Assembly: GCF_038066635.1 (NCBI RefSeq) | Contig: NZ_JBBUTI010000006.1 | Coordinates: forward strand, 62,001-126,000 | Direction of reading: 5' to 3' | DNA from: Ideonella margarita | GTDB taxonomy: Bacteria; Pseudomonadota; Gammaproteobacteria; Burkholderiales; Burkholderiaceae_C | DNA length: 64,000 nt | Part shown: positions 7,932-16,169 of the stretch, one piece after another | Position numbering within the stretch: position 1 is the first letter of the stretch | Layout: every line of letters begins with the position of its first letter | Notes under the pieces: model-generated | Told to the model about the DNA's origin: nothing | Seen by the model: only the letters and a program-made list of their open reading frames with translations | Databases searched by the model: none | Made by a program: the position numbers and the translations under genes

Positions 7932-8297
7932 TCAAACGCGCCTCAGTGCCAACGGCGCCAGCCACCAGATCAGGTTGAACACGGCGTGCAGCGCGGCGCA
8001 CGGGGCCACTCGCCGGGTCTTCAGATACAGGCCGCCCAGCACCAGCGCAGGCAGCGCCGTGGCCAGCCCGAACCAGTCGGCCCGCAGCAGCGCATGGGCC
8101 AGGCCAAACACCAGCGCGGTGGCCAGCACGGTGGGCCAGGGGCGCCAGCCGCGGTCCAGCAGGCATTGCTGCACGCCCAGGCGAAAGACCACCTCCTCCA
8201 CCCAGGGCGCCAGCAACACACCAAGGGCCAGCGCCAGCAGGGGCGCCTGGCGCCAAGGCGCGGTCAGGTCGGTCAGCAGGGTGGGCAGGTGGGCCAT
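7932..8297 (-). CDS. mrtJ: CPBP-type intramembrane protease, probable MrtJ of the JDVT-CTERM system
   Basis: A 121-residue membrane protein with the glutamic (CPBP/Abi) protease motifs in order: WVEEVVFRLG (EExxxR), FGLAHALL (helix with His), and HAVFNLIWW (HxxxN). CPBP enzymes of this type process C-terminal sorting signals. The next gene downstream encodes a protein with a JDVT-CTERM-like tail, which makes this the dedicated protease. It is short because only the core helices are present. The reading frame stays open upstream but offers no better start, and no good ribosome-binding site is visible, so the start is uncertain. Confidence 0.78.
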   Translation of the reverse strand: MAHLPTLLTDLTAPWRQAPLLALALGVLLAPWVEEVVFRLGVQQCLLDRGWRPWPTVLATALVFGLAHALLRADWFGLATALPALVLGGLYLKTRRVAPCAALHAVFNLIWWLAPLALRRV

Positions 8298-8528
8298 GGC
8301 GGGCTGGCAAACGGGTAGGCGAAAGGACTGTTGAGGCGAACTCGAGGCGCGGTCGGAAGGCTTTTCGGGACCGGATACAGCGTTGGCCCCGTGCCCGTCA
8401 GGGGCATTGTGCGCGCAATATGTGCATTAAGCACATTTCAAGTTGTAAGGGTCGTCCGGGCCGGCCCGGCTGGGCGGCTGCCCGGGGGCTGGCTACAGTG
8501 GCAGCTGTCACCCAACAAGGAATTCGCC

Positions 8529-9521
8529 GTGCGTCGTCGCTCCCACCTTCACCTCCTGGCCGCCAGCGTGGCCACCGTCCTGGCATCCCTCGCAGCGCTG
8601 CCGGCCATGGCGCAAGCGCCTGCGTGGCCGGGCAAACCGGTGCGCATCGTGGTGCCGGCCCCGGCGGGCAGCTCCCTCGACATCGTGGCGCGGCAGCTGA
8701 GCGAGCGCCTGAAGGACCGCTGGGGCCAGCCTGTGGTGGTCGACAACAAGCCCGGCGCGGGCGGCATGCTCGGCACTGACCAAGTGGCCAAGGCCGCGCC
8801 GGACGGTCTGACGATCGCGCTGTCCTTCAACGGCCCGATCGCCTTTGCGCCCTACCTTTACAAGAAGGTGCCTTACGACGCCAACCGCGATCTGGTGCCG
8901 GTGGTGATGACCACCTCGCAGCCCAATGTGCTGGCCGTGAACGCCGTACTGCCGATCAAGAGCGTCGCCGAGCTCGTGGCCTGGGCCAGAAACAAGCCCG
9001 AGGGCCTGAACTACTCATCGCTGGGCAACGGCAGCTCCGCCCACCTGACGATGGCGCTGTTCCTGTCGGAAGCCGGCTTGAGCGGCACGCACATTCCCTT
9101 CAACGGCTCACCGCCCGCAGCGCTGGCCGTGGCGCAGGGCGATGTGGACGCCACCTTCATCGTGGCACCGGCGCTGATGGCCCATGTGCGCAACAACCGT
9201 GTGCGCCTGCTGGCCGTGAGCAGCGCCCAGCACCCGGGCAGCCTGAAAGACCTGCCCTCGATGGCGAGCGCGGGCTACAAGGCGGTGGAATCGCTCGCCT
9301 GGAACGGCTTGTTCGTGCCCACCGGCACGCCGGACGCCGTGATCCAGAAGATCAACACCGATGTGAACGCCGTTCTGGCCGACCCGGCCGTGCGCGCCGC
9401 GTTTGACGGCCAGGGCCTGACCCCGGTGGGCGGCACGGCCGCCGAATTCCGCCAGGTGGTGGCCAGCGACAGCAAGCGCTGGGGCGAAGTGATCCGCAAG
9501 GTGGGCATCTCGCTCGACTGA
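8529..9521 (+). CDS. Bug-type tripartite tricarboxylate transporter substrate-binding protein
   Basis: A 330-residue exported protein of the TctC/Bug family, which is greatly expanded in Burkholderiales. The signal peptide is followed by WPGKPVRIVVPAPAGSSLDIVAR, then VVDNKPGAGGMLGTDQVAKAAPDG, both typical of the family, and the full-length two-lobe fold. I chose the GTG at 8529, which follows AAGGA by 7 nt and gives a normal signal peptide; the frame extends further upstream without such support. No TctA/TctB membrane genes are adjacent, as is common for orphan Bug proteins. The ligand, a carboxylate or similar, cannot be read from sequence. Confidence 0.9.
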   Translation: MRRRSHLHLLAASVATVLASLAALPAMAQAPAWPGKPVRIVVPAPAGSSLDIVARQLSERLKDRWGQPVVVDNKPGAGGMLGTDQVAKAAPDGLTIALSFNGPIAFAPYLYKKVPYDANRDLVPVVMTTSQPNVLAVNAVLPIKSVAELVAWARNKPEGLNYSSLGNGSSAHLTMALFLSEAGLSGTHIPFNGSPPAALAVAQGDVDATFIVAPALMAHVRNNRVRLLAVSSAQHPGSLKDLPSMASAGYKAVESLAWNGLFVPTGTPDAVIQKINTDVNAVLADPAVRAAFDGQGLTPVGGTAAEFRQVVASDSKRWGEVIRKVGISLD

Positions 9522-9560
9522 CATTCATCACGTTTTTCCGGGGTTGAAAAACCTCGGTGC

Positions 9561-9597
9561 TTGATACCCCCTGGGGGTATGTGACAGAATACCCCAA
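9561..9597 (+). promoter_or_regulatory. CsoR-type operator inside a promoter that appears to give a leaderless mRNA
   Basis: A perfect 17-bp palindrome, ATACCCCCTGGGGGTAT (9564-9580), has the G/C-tract form of CsoR/FrmR-family operators. It overlaps a -35-like TTGATA (9561-9566). A -10-like CAGAAT (9585-9590) lies 18 bp downstream. The expected transcription start falls at or next to the A of the ATG at 9597, and there is no ribosome-binding site. The operon encodes a CsoR-family repressor as its last gene, consistent with autoregulation. Confidence 0.7.
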
Positions 9598-10757
9598 TGG
9601 CTATTCTGAACACCCCCCATTCCGGCGCGAGATCCGTCGCCTTGCCCACTGCGTCCCTCGCCTGGCGGGCACCCGCCAAGGTGCGCGCCCTGGCCCTGGC
9701 AGCCAGCATGTGGATGGCGGTGGGCGCGGCCACCTCAGCTGCACCGGCCCAGGCCGCGGAAACGCTGCCCGTGACCGTGCCAGTCCTGGTGGTGAAGCAG
9801 CGCGGCACCGCCGCCGGCGTCAGCCTCGACGGCGCCGTGCAGGCCCGCCGGCAAGCCACCGTGGCGGCGCAGGTGGGCGGCAATGTGCTCGCCCTGCTGG
9901 TGAAGGCCGGTGACCGCGTGAAGGCAGGCCAGCCCCTCGCCCGGCTGGATGACCGCGACGCCAGTGCCGGCCTGCAGCGCACCGACGCCGGGGTGGCCCA
10001 GGCCGAGGCCGAACTGCGCAACGCACGACTCGCGGCAGAACGCCAGCGTGAACTGCGCAGCAAGGGCTTCGTCAGCCAGGCCGCGGTGGACACGGCCGAG
10101 ACCCAACTCAAGGCCGCGCAAGCCGGCCTCGCCCAGGCCAGCGGCGCCCGCAGCCAGGCCGCACTGACCCGCGGCTTTGCCACGCTGGTGGCACCGTTTG
10201 ACGGTGTGGTGCTGGCCACCCACCTCGACGCCGGCGACCTGGCCAGCCCGGGCCGCCCGGTGCTGACGCTGTACGCCCCCGGCGCCCTGCGGGCCGTGGT
10301 GCAGGTGCCGGCCTCGCAAGCCGCCCAGGCCCGCGCCGCACGCCAGGTGCAGGTGAAATTGCCTGATGGCCAGTGGGTAGCCCCGACCGCCGTGCAGGCC
10401 CTGCCGGTGACCGACCCGATTTCGCAGACCGTGGAATGGCGCCTGGACCTGGCCGCAGCCGCCGACACCCTCTCGCCCGGCCAGAGCCTGCGGGTGCGCT
10501 TTGACGACCCGGCGCCGGATGCGGCTACCAGCACCGCCCCGCTCACCGTGCCACAGGCCGCCGTGCTGCGCCGGGGCGAACTCGACGCCGTGTACGTGCA
10601 ACGTGAACAGCGCTTCGTGCTGCGCGCCGTTCGCCTCGGCCGCCAGCAAGGCACCGACCGGGTCGAGGTACTGGCCGGCCTGAAGCCCGGCGAGCGCATC
10701 GCGACGGACGCCGTGCGCGCCGGCCTGGCCGGTGCCCTGCCAGGAGGTGAGCCATGA
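9597..10757 (+). CDS. RND efflux periplasmic adaptor (HlyD/membrane fusion protein)
   Basis: The 386-residue protein has a signal segment ending near AAPAQAAE. A barrel-sandwich (lipoyl-like) half GAVQARRQATVAAQVGGNV and VKAGDRVKAGQPLARLDDRD follows, then a helical hairpin rich in Ala/Gln and the second lipoyl half TLVAPFDGVVLATHLDAGDL. The C-terminal beta domains end in GLKPGERIATDAVRAGLAGALPGG. This is the standard adaptor layout. The gene overlaps the pump gene by ATGA. No ribosome-binding site precedes 9597; either the message is leaderless or translation starts internally. Confidence 0.9.
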   Translation: MAILNTPHSGARSVALPTASLAWRAPAKVRALALAASMWMAVGAATSAAPAQAAETLPVTVPVLVVKQRGTAAGVSLDGAVQARRQATVAAQVGGNVLALLVKAGDRVKAGQPLARLDDRDASAGLQRTDAGVAQAEAELRNARLAAERQRELRSKGFVSQAAVDTAETQLKAAQAGLAQASGARSQAALTRGFATLVAPFDGVVLATHLDAGDLASPGRPVLTLYAPGALRAVVQVPASQAAQARAARQVQVKLPDGQWVAPTAVQALPVTDPISQTVEWRLDLAAAADTLSPGQSLRVRFDDPAPDAATSTAPLTVPQAAVLRRGELDAVYVQREQRFVLRAVRLGRQQGTDRVEVLAGLKPGERIATDAVRAGLAGALPGGEP

Positions 10758-13700
10758 GCGCGCCTGAGCACACCCCCGACGCCGCCCACCTCGGCCTGCC
10801 CGGCCGCCTGGCCCGCAGCTTCCAGTCGAACGCCCTGACGCCGCTGCTGGCGTTGGTGGCCTTGTTGCTGGGCCTGTTCGCGGTGCTGGTCACGCCACGC
10901 GAGGAAGAGCCGCAGATCAACGTGACGATGGCCAATGTGCTGATCGCCTTCCCTGGCGCCAGCAGTGCCGATGTGCAGGCCATGGTGGCGCGGCCGGCTG
11001 AGCAGGTGCTCGGCCAGATCGCCGGCATCGAGCACACCTATTCGGTGGCCCGACCTGGCATGGCAGTGCTGACCGTGCAGTTCCAGGTCGGGGTGCCGCG
11101 CACCGAAGCCCTGGTGCGGCTGTATGACGTGCTGAACGCCCACCAGGATTGGCTGCCCGCCGGGCTGGGCACCTTGCCCCCGATCGTCAAGCCCAAGGGC
11201 ATCGACGACGTGCCAGTGCTGGGCATCACCCTGTGGGCCCGTGACGGCCGCAGCGCCAGCGATCTGGAGCCCGTGGCCCACACGCTGGAAGCCGAGTTCA
11301 AGCGCGTGCCCGGCACCCGCGAAATCACCACCCTGGGCGGCCCGGGCCGCAGCATCCAGGTGGCGCTGGACCCCTCTCGCCTGCGCGAGCGCGGCGTCGA
11401 CGTGCTGCGTCTGACCAGCACCCTGCAAGCCGCCAACCAGGGCATGCCGGCTGGCGCCGTGGCCAACCCGCCCGGCGGCATGTTGAGCGTGGAGGCCGGC
11501 GACTTCCTGCGCTCGGCCGAAGACGTGGGCGACGTGGTGGTGGGCGTGCAGGCGGGCAAGCCGGTGTACCTGCGCGAGGTGGCCACCATCACGGCCGGTG
11601 TGGCGCAGACCGAGCGCCTGGTGTGGCACACGCCCGGCGCGGCTTCGAAGAACGATGCACAGCCTGAGGCGGCGAAAGCAGAGGCCGGCCAACGCTTCCC
11701 GGCCCTGACGCTGACCGTGACCAAACAGCCCGGTCGCAATGCCGTGGAGGTGGCCACCGGCGTGCGGGCGCGGCTCGACGAGCTGCGCAACACCGTCTTG
11801 CCCGAGGGTGTGGAAGCCAGCATCACCCGCGACTACGGCCAGACCGCCGCTGACAAGGCCAACAAGCTGATCCAGAAGCTGGCCTTTGCCACCGGCTCGG
11901 TCATCTTGCTGGTGGGCCTGGCGCTGGGCCGCCGCGAAGCCGTGATCGTCGGCGCTGCCGTGGTGCTCACCCTCACCGCCACGCTGTTTGCCTCGTGGGC
12001 CTGGGGCTTCACGCTGAACCGCGTCTCGCTGTTCGCGCTGATCTTCTCGATCGGCATCCTGGTGGACGACGCCATCGTGGTGGTGGAGAACATCCACCGC
12101 CATCAGGCACTCACGCCGGCACGGCCTTTGTCAGAAATCATTCCGCTGGCGGTGGATGAAGTGGGCGGGCCCACCATCCTCGCCACGCTCACCGTCATCG
12201 CGGCGCTGTTGCCGATGGCCTTCGTGTCGGGCCTGATGGGGCCGTACATGAGCCCGATCCCGATCAACGCCAGCCTCGGCATGGCCCTGTCGCTGATCAT
12301 CGCCTTCACCGTGACGCCGTGGCTGGCGCTGAAGCTGATGCGCCAGATGGGCCAGGCGGGTCGCACCGATCAGGCCGGCCATGCCGCGAATGACACCCAC
12401 ACACCCGGCGCCCGCCTGGGTGGGCTGCTGGCTCAGGTGCTGAGCCCCTTGCTGCTCAGCACCCGGCGGCGGTGGCTGCTCGCTGCCGGCATCACCGCCG
12501 CGCTGCTGCTGTCGATGGCGCTGGCCCTGGTGCCGAACTCGGCCGTCGGCGTGGTGCTGAAGATGCTGCCGTTCGACAACAAGTCGGAGTTCCAGGTGGT
12601 GCTCGACATGCCGGCCGGCAGCGCGCTGGAAGACACCGCCGCAGCGCTGCAGGAGCTCAGCCAGTTCCTGGCCGATCAGCCCGAGGTGCAGGACATCCAG
12701 GGCTACGCCGGCACCGCCAGCCCCATCACCTTCAACGGCCTGGTGCGGCAGTACTACCTGCGCGCTGACGCCGAGCAGGGTGACCTGCAGGTGAACCTCG
12801 TCGACAAGCACCACCGCAGCGACAAGAGCCACGCCATTGCCCAGCGCGTGCGGCCGGAGCTCGACCGCATCGCCCAGCGCCATGGCGCGCGCATCCAGCT
12901 CGTGGAAGTGCCGCCCGGCCCGCCTGTGATGAGCCCGCTGGTGGCCGAGGTGTACGGACCGGATGAAGCCGGCCGCCAGCAACTGGCCAAGCGCATCACG
13001 GCCGCGTTCGAGGCCACGCCGGACATCGTCGGCGTGCATGACTCGCTGAAGGCCGATGCGCCGCGGGCCTTCCTGCGCATCCAGCGCCAGCGCGCCGAAA
13101 GCCTGGGCATTCCGGCAGCCGCCGTGGCCAGCACGGTGCAGGGCGCGCTGTCGGGCGTCGATGTGGCCTGGCTGCGCGATGGCCACAGCAAGTACCCGGT
13201 GCCGGTGCGCCTGCAACTGCCGCGCGATGCGCAGGTCGGCCTCGACAGCCTGCTGGCCTTGCCGATGCGCGCGGCCAACGGGCAACTGGTGCCCTTGTCG
13301 GAGCTGGTGCGGGTGGAGCGCGGCGTGATCGACAAGCCGCTGTTCACCAAGGACCTGCAAGGCGTGTCGTATGTGTTCGGCGACATGGCCGGCCGGCTCG
13401 ACTCCCCGCTGTACGGCCTGTTTGCCATCCGCAGCCAGCTGGCCGCAGCCGCCCTGCCGGGCACCGGCGCCCTGGGTGAATGGTGGATCCACCAGCCGTC
13501 TGACCCCTTCCGCCAGTACGCGGTGAAGTGGGACGGCGAATGGCAGATCACGTACGACACCTTCCGCGACATGGGCGCGGCCTATGCGGTGGGGCTGGTG
13601 CTGATCTACCTGCTGGTGGTGGCGCAGTTCCGCAGCTATGTGACGCCGCTGGTCATCATGGCGCCGATCCCGCTGACGCTGATCGGCGTGATGCCCGGCC

Positions 13701-14077
13701 ACGCGCTGCTCGGTGCACAGTTCACCGCCACCAGCATGATCGGCATGATCGCGCTGGCCGGCATCATCGTGCGCAACTCGATCCTGCTGGTTGACTTCAT
13801 CGAGCTGCAGACCGGCCAGGGCACGCCACTGGCCGAGGCGGTGGTGAACTCGGTGCGGGTGCGCGCGCAGCCCATCGTGCTGACCGGCCTGGCCGCCATG
13901 ATCGGCGCCTTCTTCATCCTCGACGACCCGATCTTCAATGGTCTGGCCGTGTCGCTCATCTTCGGCATCCTGGTCTCGACGCTGCTCACGCTGGTGGTGA
14001 TTCCGGTGCTGTATTTCTCGCTGGCCCTGCGGCGCCAGACACCCGCCTTGCCGCTTTCAACACCCACCCCCATCTGA
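10754..14077 (+). CDS. RND efflux pump, inner-membrane permease subunit
   Basis: A 1107-residue resistance-nodulation-division transporter with two repeats of one helix, a large periplasmic loop and a helix bundle. TM4 contains the Asp pair in SIGILVDDAIVVVENIHRH. This matches the HAE (hydrophobe/amphiphile) type rather than the heavy-metal type, so metal export is not indicated by this motif. The second half has GIIVRNSILLVDFIELQ, a conserved feature. It is translationally coupled to the adaptor upstream and followed by DUF2892 and a CsoR-family gene. No outer-membrane channel gene is nearby. Confidence 0.92.
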   Translation: MSAPEHTPDAAHLGLPGRLARSFQSNALTPLLALVALLLGLFAVLVTPREEEPQINVTMANVLIAFPGASSADVQAMVARPAEQVLGQIAGIEHTYSVARPGMAVLTVQFQVGVPRTEALVRLYDVLNAHQDWLPAGLGTLPPIVKPKGIDDVPVLGITLWARDGRSASDLEPVAHTLEAEFKRVPGTREITTLGGPGRSIQVALDPSRLRERGVDVLRLTSTLQAANQGMPAGAVANPPGGMLSVEAGDFLRSAEDVGDVVVGVQAGKPVYLREVATITAGVAQTERLVWHTPGAASKNDAQPEAAKAEAGQRFPALTLTVTKQPGRNAVEVATGVRARLDELRNTVLPEGVEASITRDYGQTAADKANKLIQKLAFATGSVILLVGLALGRREAVIVGAAVVLTLTATLFASWAWGFTLNRVSLFALIFSIGILVDDAIVVVENIHRHQALTPARPLSEIIPLAVDEVGGPTILATLTVIAALLPMAFVSGLMGPYMSPIPINASLGMALSLIIAFTVTPWLALKLMRQMGQAGRTDQAGHAANDTHTPGARLGGLLAQVLSPLLLSTRRRWLLAAGITAALLLSMALALVPNSAVGVVLKMLPFDNKSEFQVVLDMPAGSALEDTAAALQELSQFLADQPEVQDIQGYAGTASPITFNGLVRQYYLRADAEQGDLQVNLVDKHHRSDKSHAIAQRVRPELDRIAQRHGARIQLVEVPPGPPVMSPLVAEVYGPDEAGRQQLAKRITAAFEATPDIVGVHDSLKADAPRAFLRIQRQRAESLGIPAAAVASTVQGALSGVDVAWLRDGHSKYPVPVRLQLPRDAQVGLDSLLALPMRAANGQLVPLSELVRVERGVIDKPLFTKDLQGVSYVFGDMAGRLDSPLYGLFAIRSQLAAAALPGTGALGEWWIHQPSDPFRQYAVKWDGEWQITYDTFRDMGAAYAVGLVLIYLLVVAQFRSYVTPLVIMAPIPLTLIGVMPGHALLGAQFTATSMIGMIALAGIIVRNSILLVDFIELQTGQGTPLAEAVVNSVRVRAQPIVLTGLAAMIGAFFILDDPIFNGLAVSLIFGILVSTLLTLVVIPVLYFSLALRRQTPALPLSTPTPI

Positions 14078-14088
14078 GGACCCTCACC

Positions 14089-14325
14089 ATGACCGTCGAT
14101 CGACTCATCCGCATCTTTGCCGGCTCGTTCATCCTGATCTCGCTGCTGCTGGGCGTGGAAGGCAGCCCGCTGTTCGTCAGCCCCTGGGCGCTGGCCTTCA
14201 CGGCGTTCGTGGGTGCCAACCTGCTGCAGTTCGGCTTCACGAACGTCTGCCCGCTGGGCATCATCCTGAAGCGCCTGGGCGTGCCGGAAAGCCGCCCCGC
14301 ACGCGTTGTCGGGCCCGAAGCCTGA
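14089..14325 (+). CDS. DUF2892 (YgaP-like) membrane protein
   Basis: A 78-residue protein with two membrane helices (RIFAGSFILISLLLGV and WALAFTAFVGANLLQFGF) and the NVCPLGIILKRLGV end typical of DUF2892. The domain also forms the membrane tail of the sulfurtransferase YgaP and often occurs in sulfide or persulfide gene clusters. It lies 11 bp after the RND pump in the same operon. The function is unknown; a role in reactive-sulfur handling is an inference from the domain's usual company. Confidence 0.85.
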   Translation: MTVDRLIRIFAGSFILISLLLGVEGSPLFVSPWALAFTAFVGANLLQFGFTNVCPLGIILKRLGVPESRPARVVGPEA

Positions 14326-14369
14326 CAATGCGCCGACTGCCTCAACCGCCCCCGACTGAAGACACCGCC

Positions 14370-14660
14370 ATGTCCAACCTGTCCAACGACAAGAGCCGCA
14401 CCGACATCCTGAACCGCCTCAAGCGCGCCGAAGGGCAGCTGCGCGGCATCCAGCGCATGGTGGAAGAAGGCCAGCCCTGCCTGGACATCGCCAGTCAGAT
14501 GGCGGCCGTGCGCAAGGCGCTGGACAGCACCTATGTGCGCATGACGGTGTGCTTCATGGAAGAGCAGCTGACCGAGCGCCTGGGCGACAACCCCAAGCAG
14601 AAGAAGCATGTCGACGACGTGCTCGAAGACATGCAGGCGCTGCTGGGCAAGGTGCGCTGA
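14370..14660 (+). CDS. CsoR/FrmR/RcnR-family transcriptional repressor (DUF156)
   Basis: A 96-residue all-helical protein with the family core ILNRLKRAEGQLRGIQRMVEEGQPCLDIASQMAAVRKAL. Cys37 aligns with the conserved first ligand. The positions matching the His and second Cys of copper CsoR are Phe62 and Gln66; instead there is Cys61, one residue before the usual His. The copper set is therefore absent, which suggests a thiol-based or other signal. I chose the ATG at 14370; the frame opens at 14328 but the extension is not family-like. It probably represses its own operon through the palindrome at 9564-9580. Confidence 0.9.
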   Translation: MSNLSNDKSRTDILNRLKRAEGQLRGIQRMVEEGQPCLDIASQMAAVRKALDSTYVRMTVCFMEEQLTERLGDNPKQKKHVDDVLEDMQALLGKVR

Positions 14661-14672
14661 ACCTGCGGCGCT

Positions 14673-16169
14673 TCAGTCCCGCCCGCGCGGCAGGCTGAGC
14701 TGCGCCACCAGGCCGCCGGCCGGGTGGTTGCTCAAGGTCACATCGCCACCGGCTGATCGGGCCAGCTCTCGGGCAATGCCCAATCCCAGACCACTGCCGC
14801 CAGTGGCGCGGTTGCGTGAGGCCTCCAGCCGGAAGAAGGGCTCGAAGACCTGCGCCAGCGCGGCGGGCGGGATGCCCGGGCCTTCGTCGCGGATGCGGAT
14901 CAGCAGGGCCGACGGGTCATCGGTGACTTCGATGTGCGCCCGCTGGCCATACAGCACCGCGTTGTCCACCAGGTTGCCGATGCAGCGCCGCAACCGGCCC
15001 GGATCACCCTCGAAGGGCCCCGCAGCCTCACCGCTCAGCGACACGCTGCGGCCCATCTCCTGCTGATCGGCCTGCACCGCCTGCAGCAGGGCATTCATGT
15101 CGATGCTCAGGCGCTGCGCCGGCTCATCCAGGCCGCGCAGCAGGGCCAGGGCGTCGTGCACCATGGCCTCCATGTCGAGCAGGTCCTTGTCGAAGCGCTC
15201 TCGCAGCGCGTCGTCATCCAGCAGCTCGGCGCGCAGGCGCATGCGGGTCAGCGGCGTTTTCAGGTCGTGCGAGATGGCCGTCAGCACGCGGGTGCGGCCC
15301 TCCAGCGTGGCCACCAGCCGCTGCTGCATGGTGTTCATCGCGCGGGCGGCCTGCTGTACTTCGGCCGGGCCGCTCTCGGGCAGCGGCGGGCGATGCAGGT
15401 CGGTGCCCAGTGCCTCGGCCTGCACCGCCAGCACCTGCAGCGGCCGGGTCAGCCAGCGCACCGCCAGCCAAGACAGCAACAGCACGCTGACCAGCAGCAC
15501 GCCCAGCGTGGCCAGCATGCGCACCGGCAAGCTGGCGGTGTCGGCGGCCATGCGGCTGTCCAGCAGCAGCCAGCGCTGGTTCGCCAGTTGGACCTGCACG
15601 TTCAGCACCAGGCCCGGGTGCGGTGGATGGCCATTGGCCGCCTCGCTGCCCGCACCCAGCCGATGCCGGCCCCACCAGCCGCGCTCGGCACGCTCAGCCC
15701 CGAGCCCCACCGGGTGCGCCCGCACGATGATCGGGCGGTCCTGACCCAGGCTGGCGCGCAGCAGCGCCATCACCACGCCCGCCTGCGGGCCGGTGTCATC
15801 AGCTTCACTGTCAGAAGTTGAAGCGCCGTCCGCGGGCCGACCTGCCTCACGCGACGCAGACGCCAGCCGCACCCGCTGCCCGGGCTGGTTGAGGATGCTG
15901 GCCACACGGTCCTGCTCGGCGGGCTCCAGCGAATCGAGCAGGCGCACCACCTCCGCAACCCGCTGGGCCGGATGGGCGCCGGCAGCGCGCAGCATCATGC
16001 GGTCGCGCTCGGCCAGGTTGATCCAGGTGCTCAGCAACAAGGCGGCCAGCAGGCCCAGCGACAGCACGCCCATCAGGCGGCCAAAGAGCGAGCGGGGCAG
16101 AAAGCGCAGGCGGGGTGCGGCGTGTGCCTTCACCTCTGGCTGCCCGTCGGTTGTCAGATGGCTGCTCAT
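14673..16169 (-). CDS. Sensor histidine kinase (EnvZ/CpxA class)
   Basis: A 498-residue membrane kinase. TM1 is at about residues 30-50, a periplasmic domain runs to about 212, and TM2 is at about 215-237, followed by HAMP. The HisKA box is AISHDLKTPLTRMRLRAELL with His301. The ATPase domain has IGNLVDNAVLYG, DEGPGIPP and GGSGLGLGIARELA. Its start overlaps the stop of the response regulator by ATGA, so the two form one unit. The divergent neighbour is a Spy/LTXXQ protein, which suggests an envelope-stress or metal-stress signal. Confidence 0.93.
   Translation of the reverse strand: MSSHLTTDGQPEVKAHAAPRLRFLPRSLFGRLMGVLSLGLLAALLLSTWINLAERDRMMLRAAGAHPAQRVAEVVRLLDSLEPAEQDRVASILNQPGQRVRLASASREAGRPADGASTSDSEADDTGPQAGVVMALLRASLGQDRPIIVRAHPVGLGAERAERGWWGRHRLGAGSEAANGHPPHPGLVLNVQVQLANQRWLLLDSRMAADTASLPVRMLATLGVLLVSVLLLSWLAVRWLTRPLQVLAVQAEALGTDLHRPPLPESGPAEVQQAARAMNTMQQRLVATLEGRTRVLTAISHDLKTPLTRMRLRAELLDDDALRERFDKDLLDMEAMVHDALALLRGLDEPAQRLSIDMNALLQAVQADQQEMGRSVSLSGEAAGPFEGDPGRLRRCIGNLVDNAVLYGQRAHIEVTDDPSALLIRIRDEGPGIPPAALAQVFEPFFRLEASRNRATGGSGLGLGIARELARSAGGDVTLSNHPAGGLVAQLSLPRGRD

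Noticed and set aside
7825..8310. A 161-codon frame overlapping the MrtJ gene
   Set aside because: It is another reading frame of the same strand; the 7932-8297 frame holds the EExxxR, His and HxxxN motifs and membrane helices.
9532..9552. GTTTTTC/GAAAAAC stem after the Bug gene as a terminator
   Set aside because: The stem is A/T-rich with only 7 bp and no following T-run, so it is too weak to call.
9275..12103. A 942-codon open frame on the minus strand
   Set aside because: It runs antisense to the Bug protein, RND adaptor and pump genes, whose protein motifs are clear. The antisense translation is His/Gly/Arg-rich and has no recognisable domain; this is a GC-rich shadow frame.
12131..13702. 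A 523-codon minus-strand frame inside the RND pump gene
   Set aside because: Shadow of the RND permease; composition (many His, Gln, Arg) is typical of antisense GC-rich frames.
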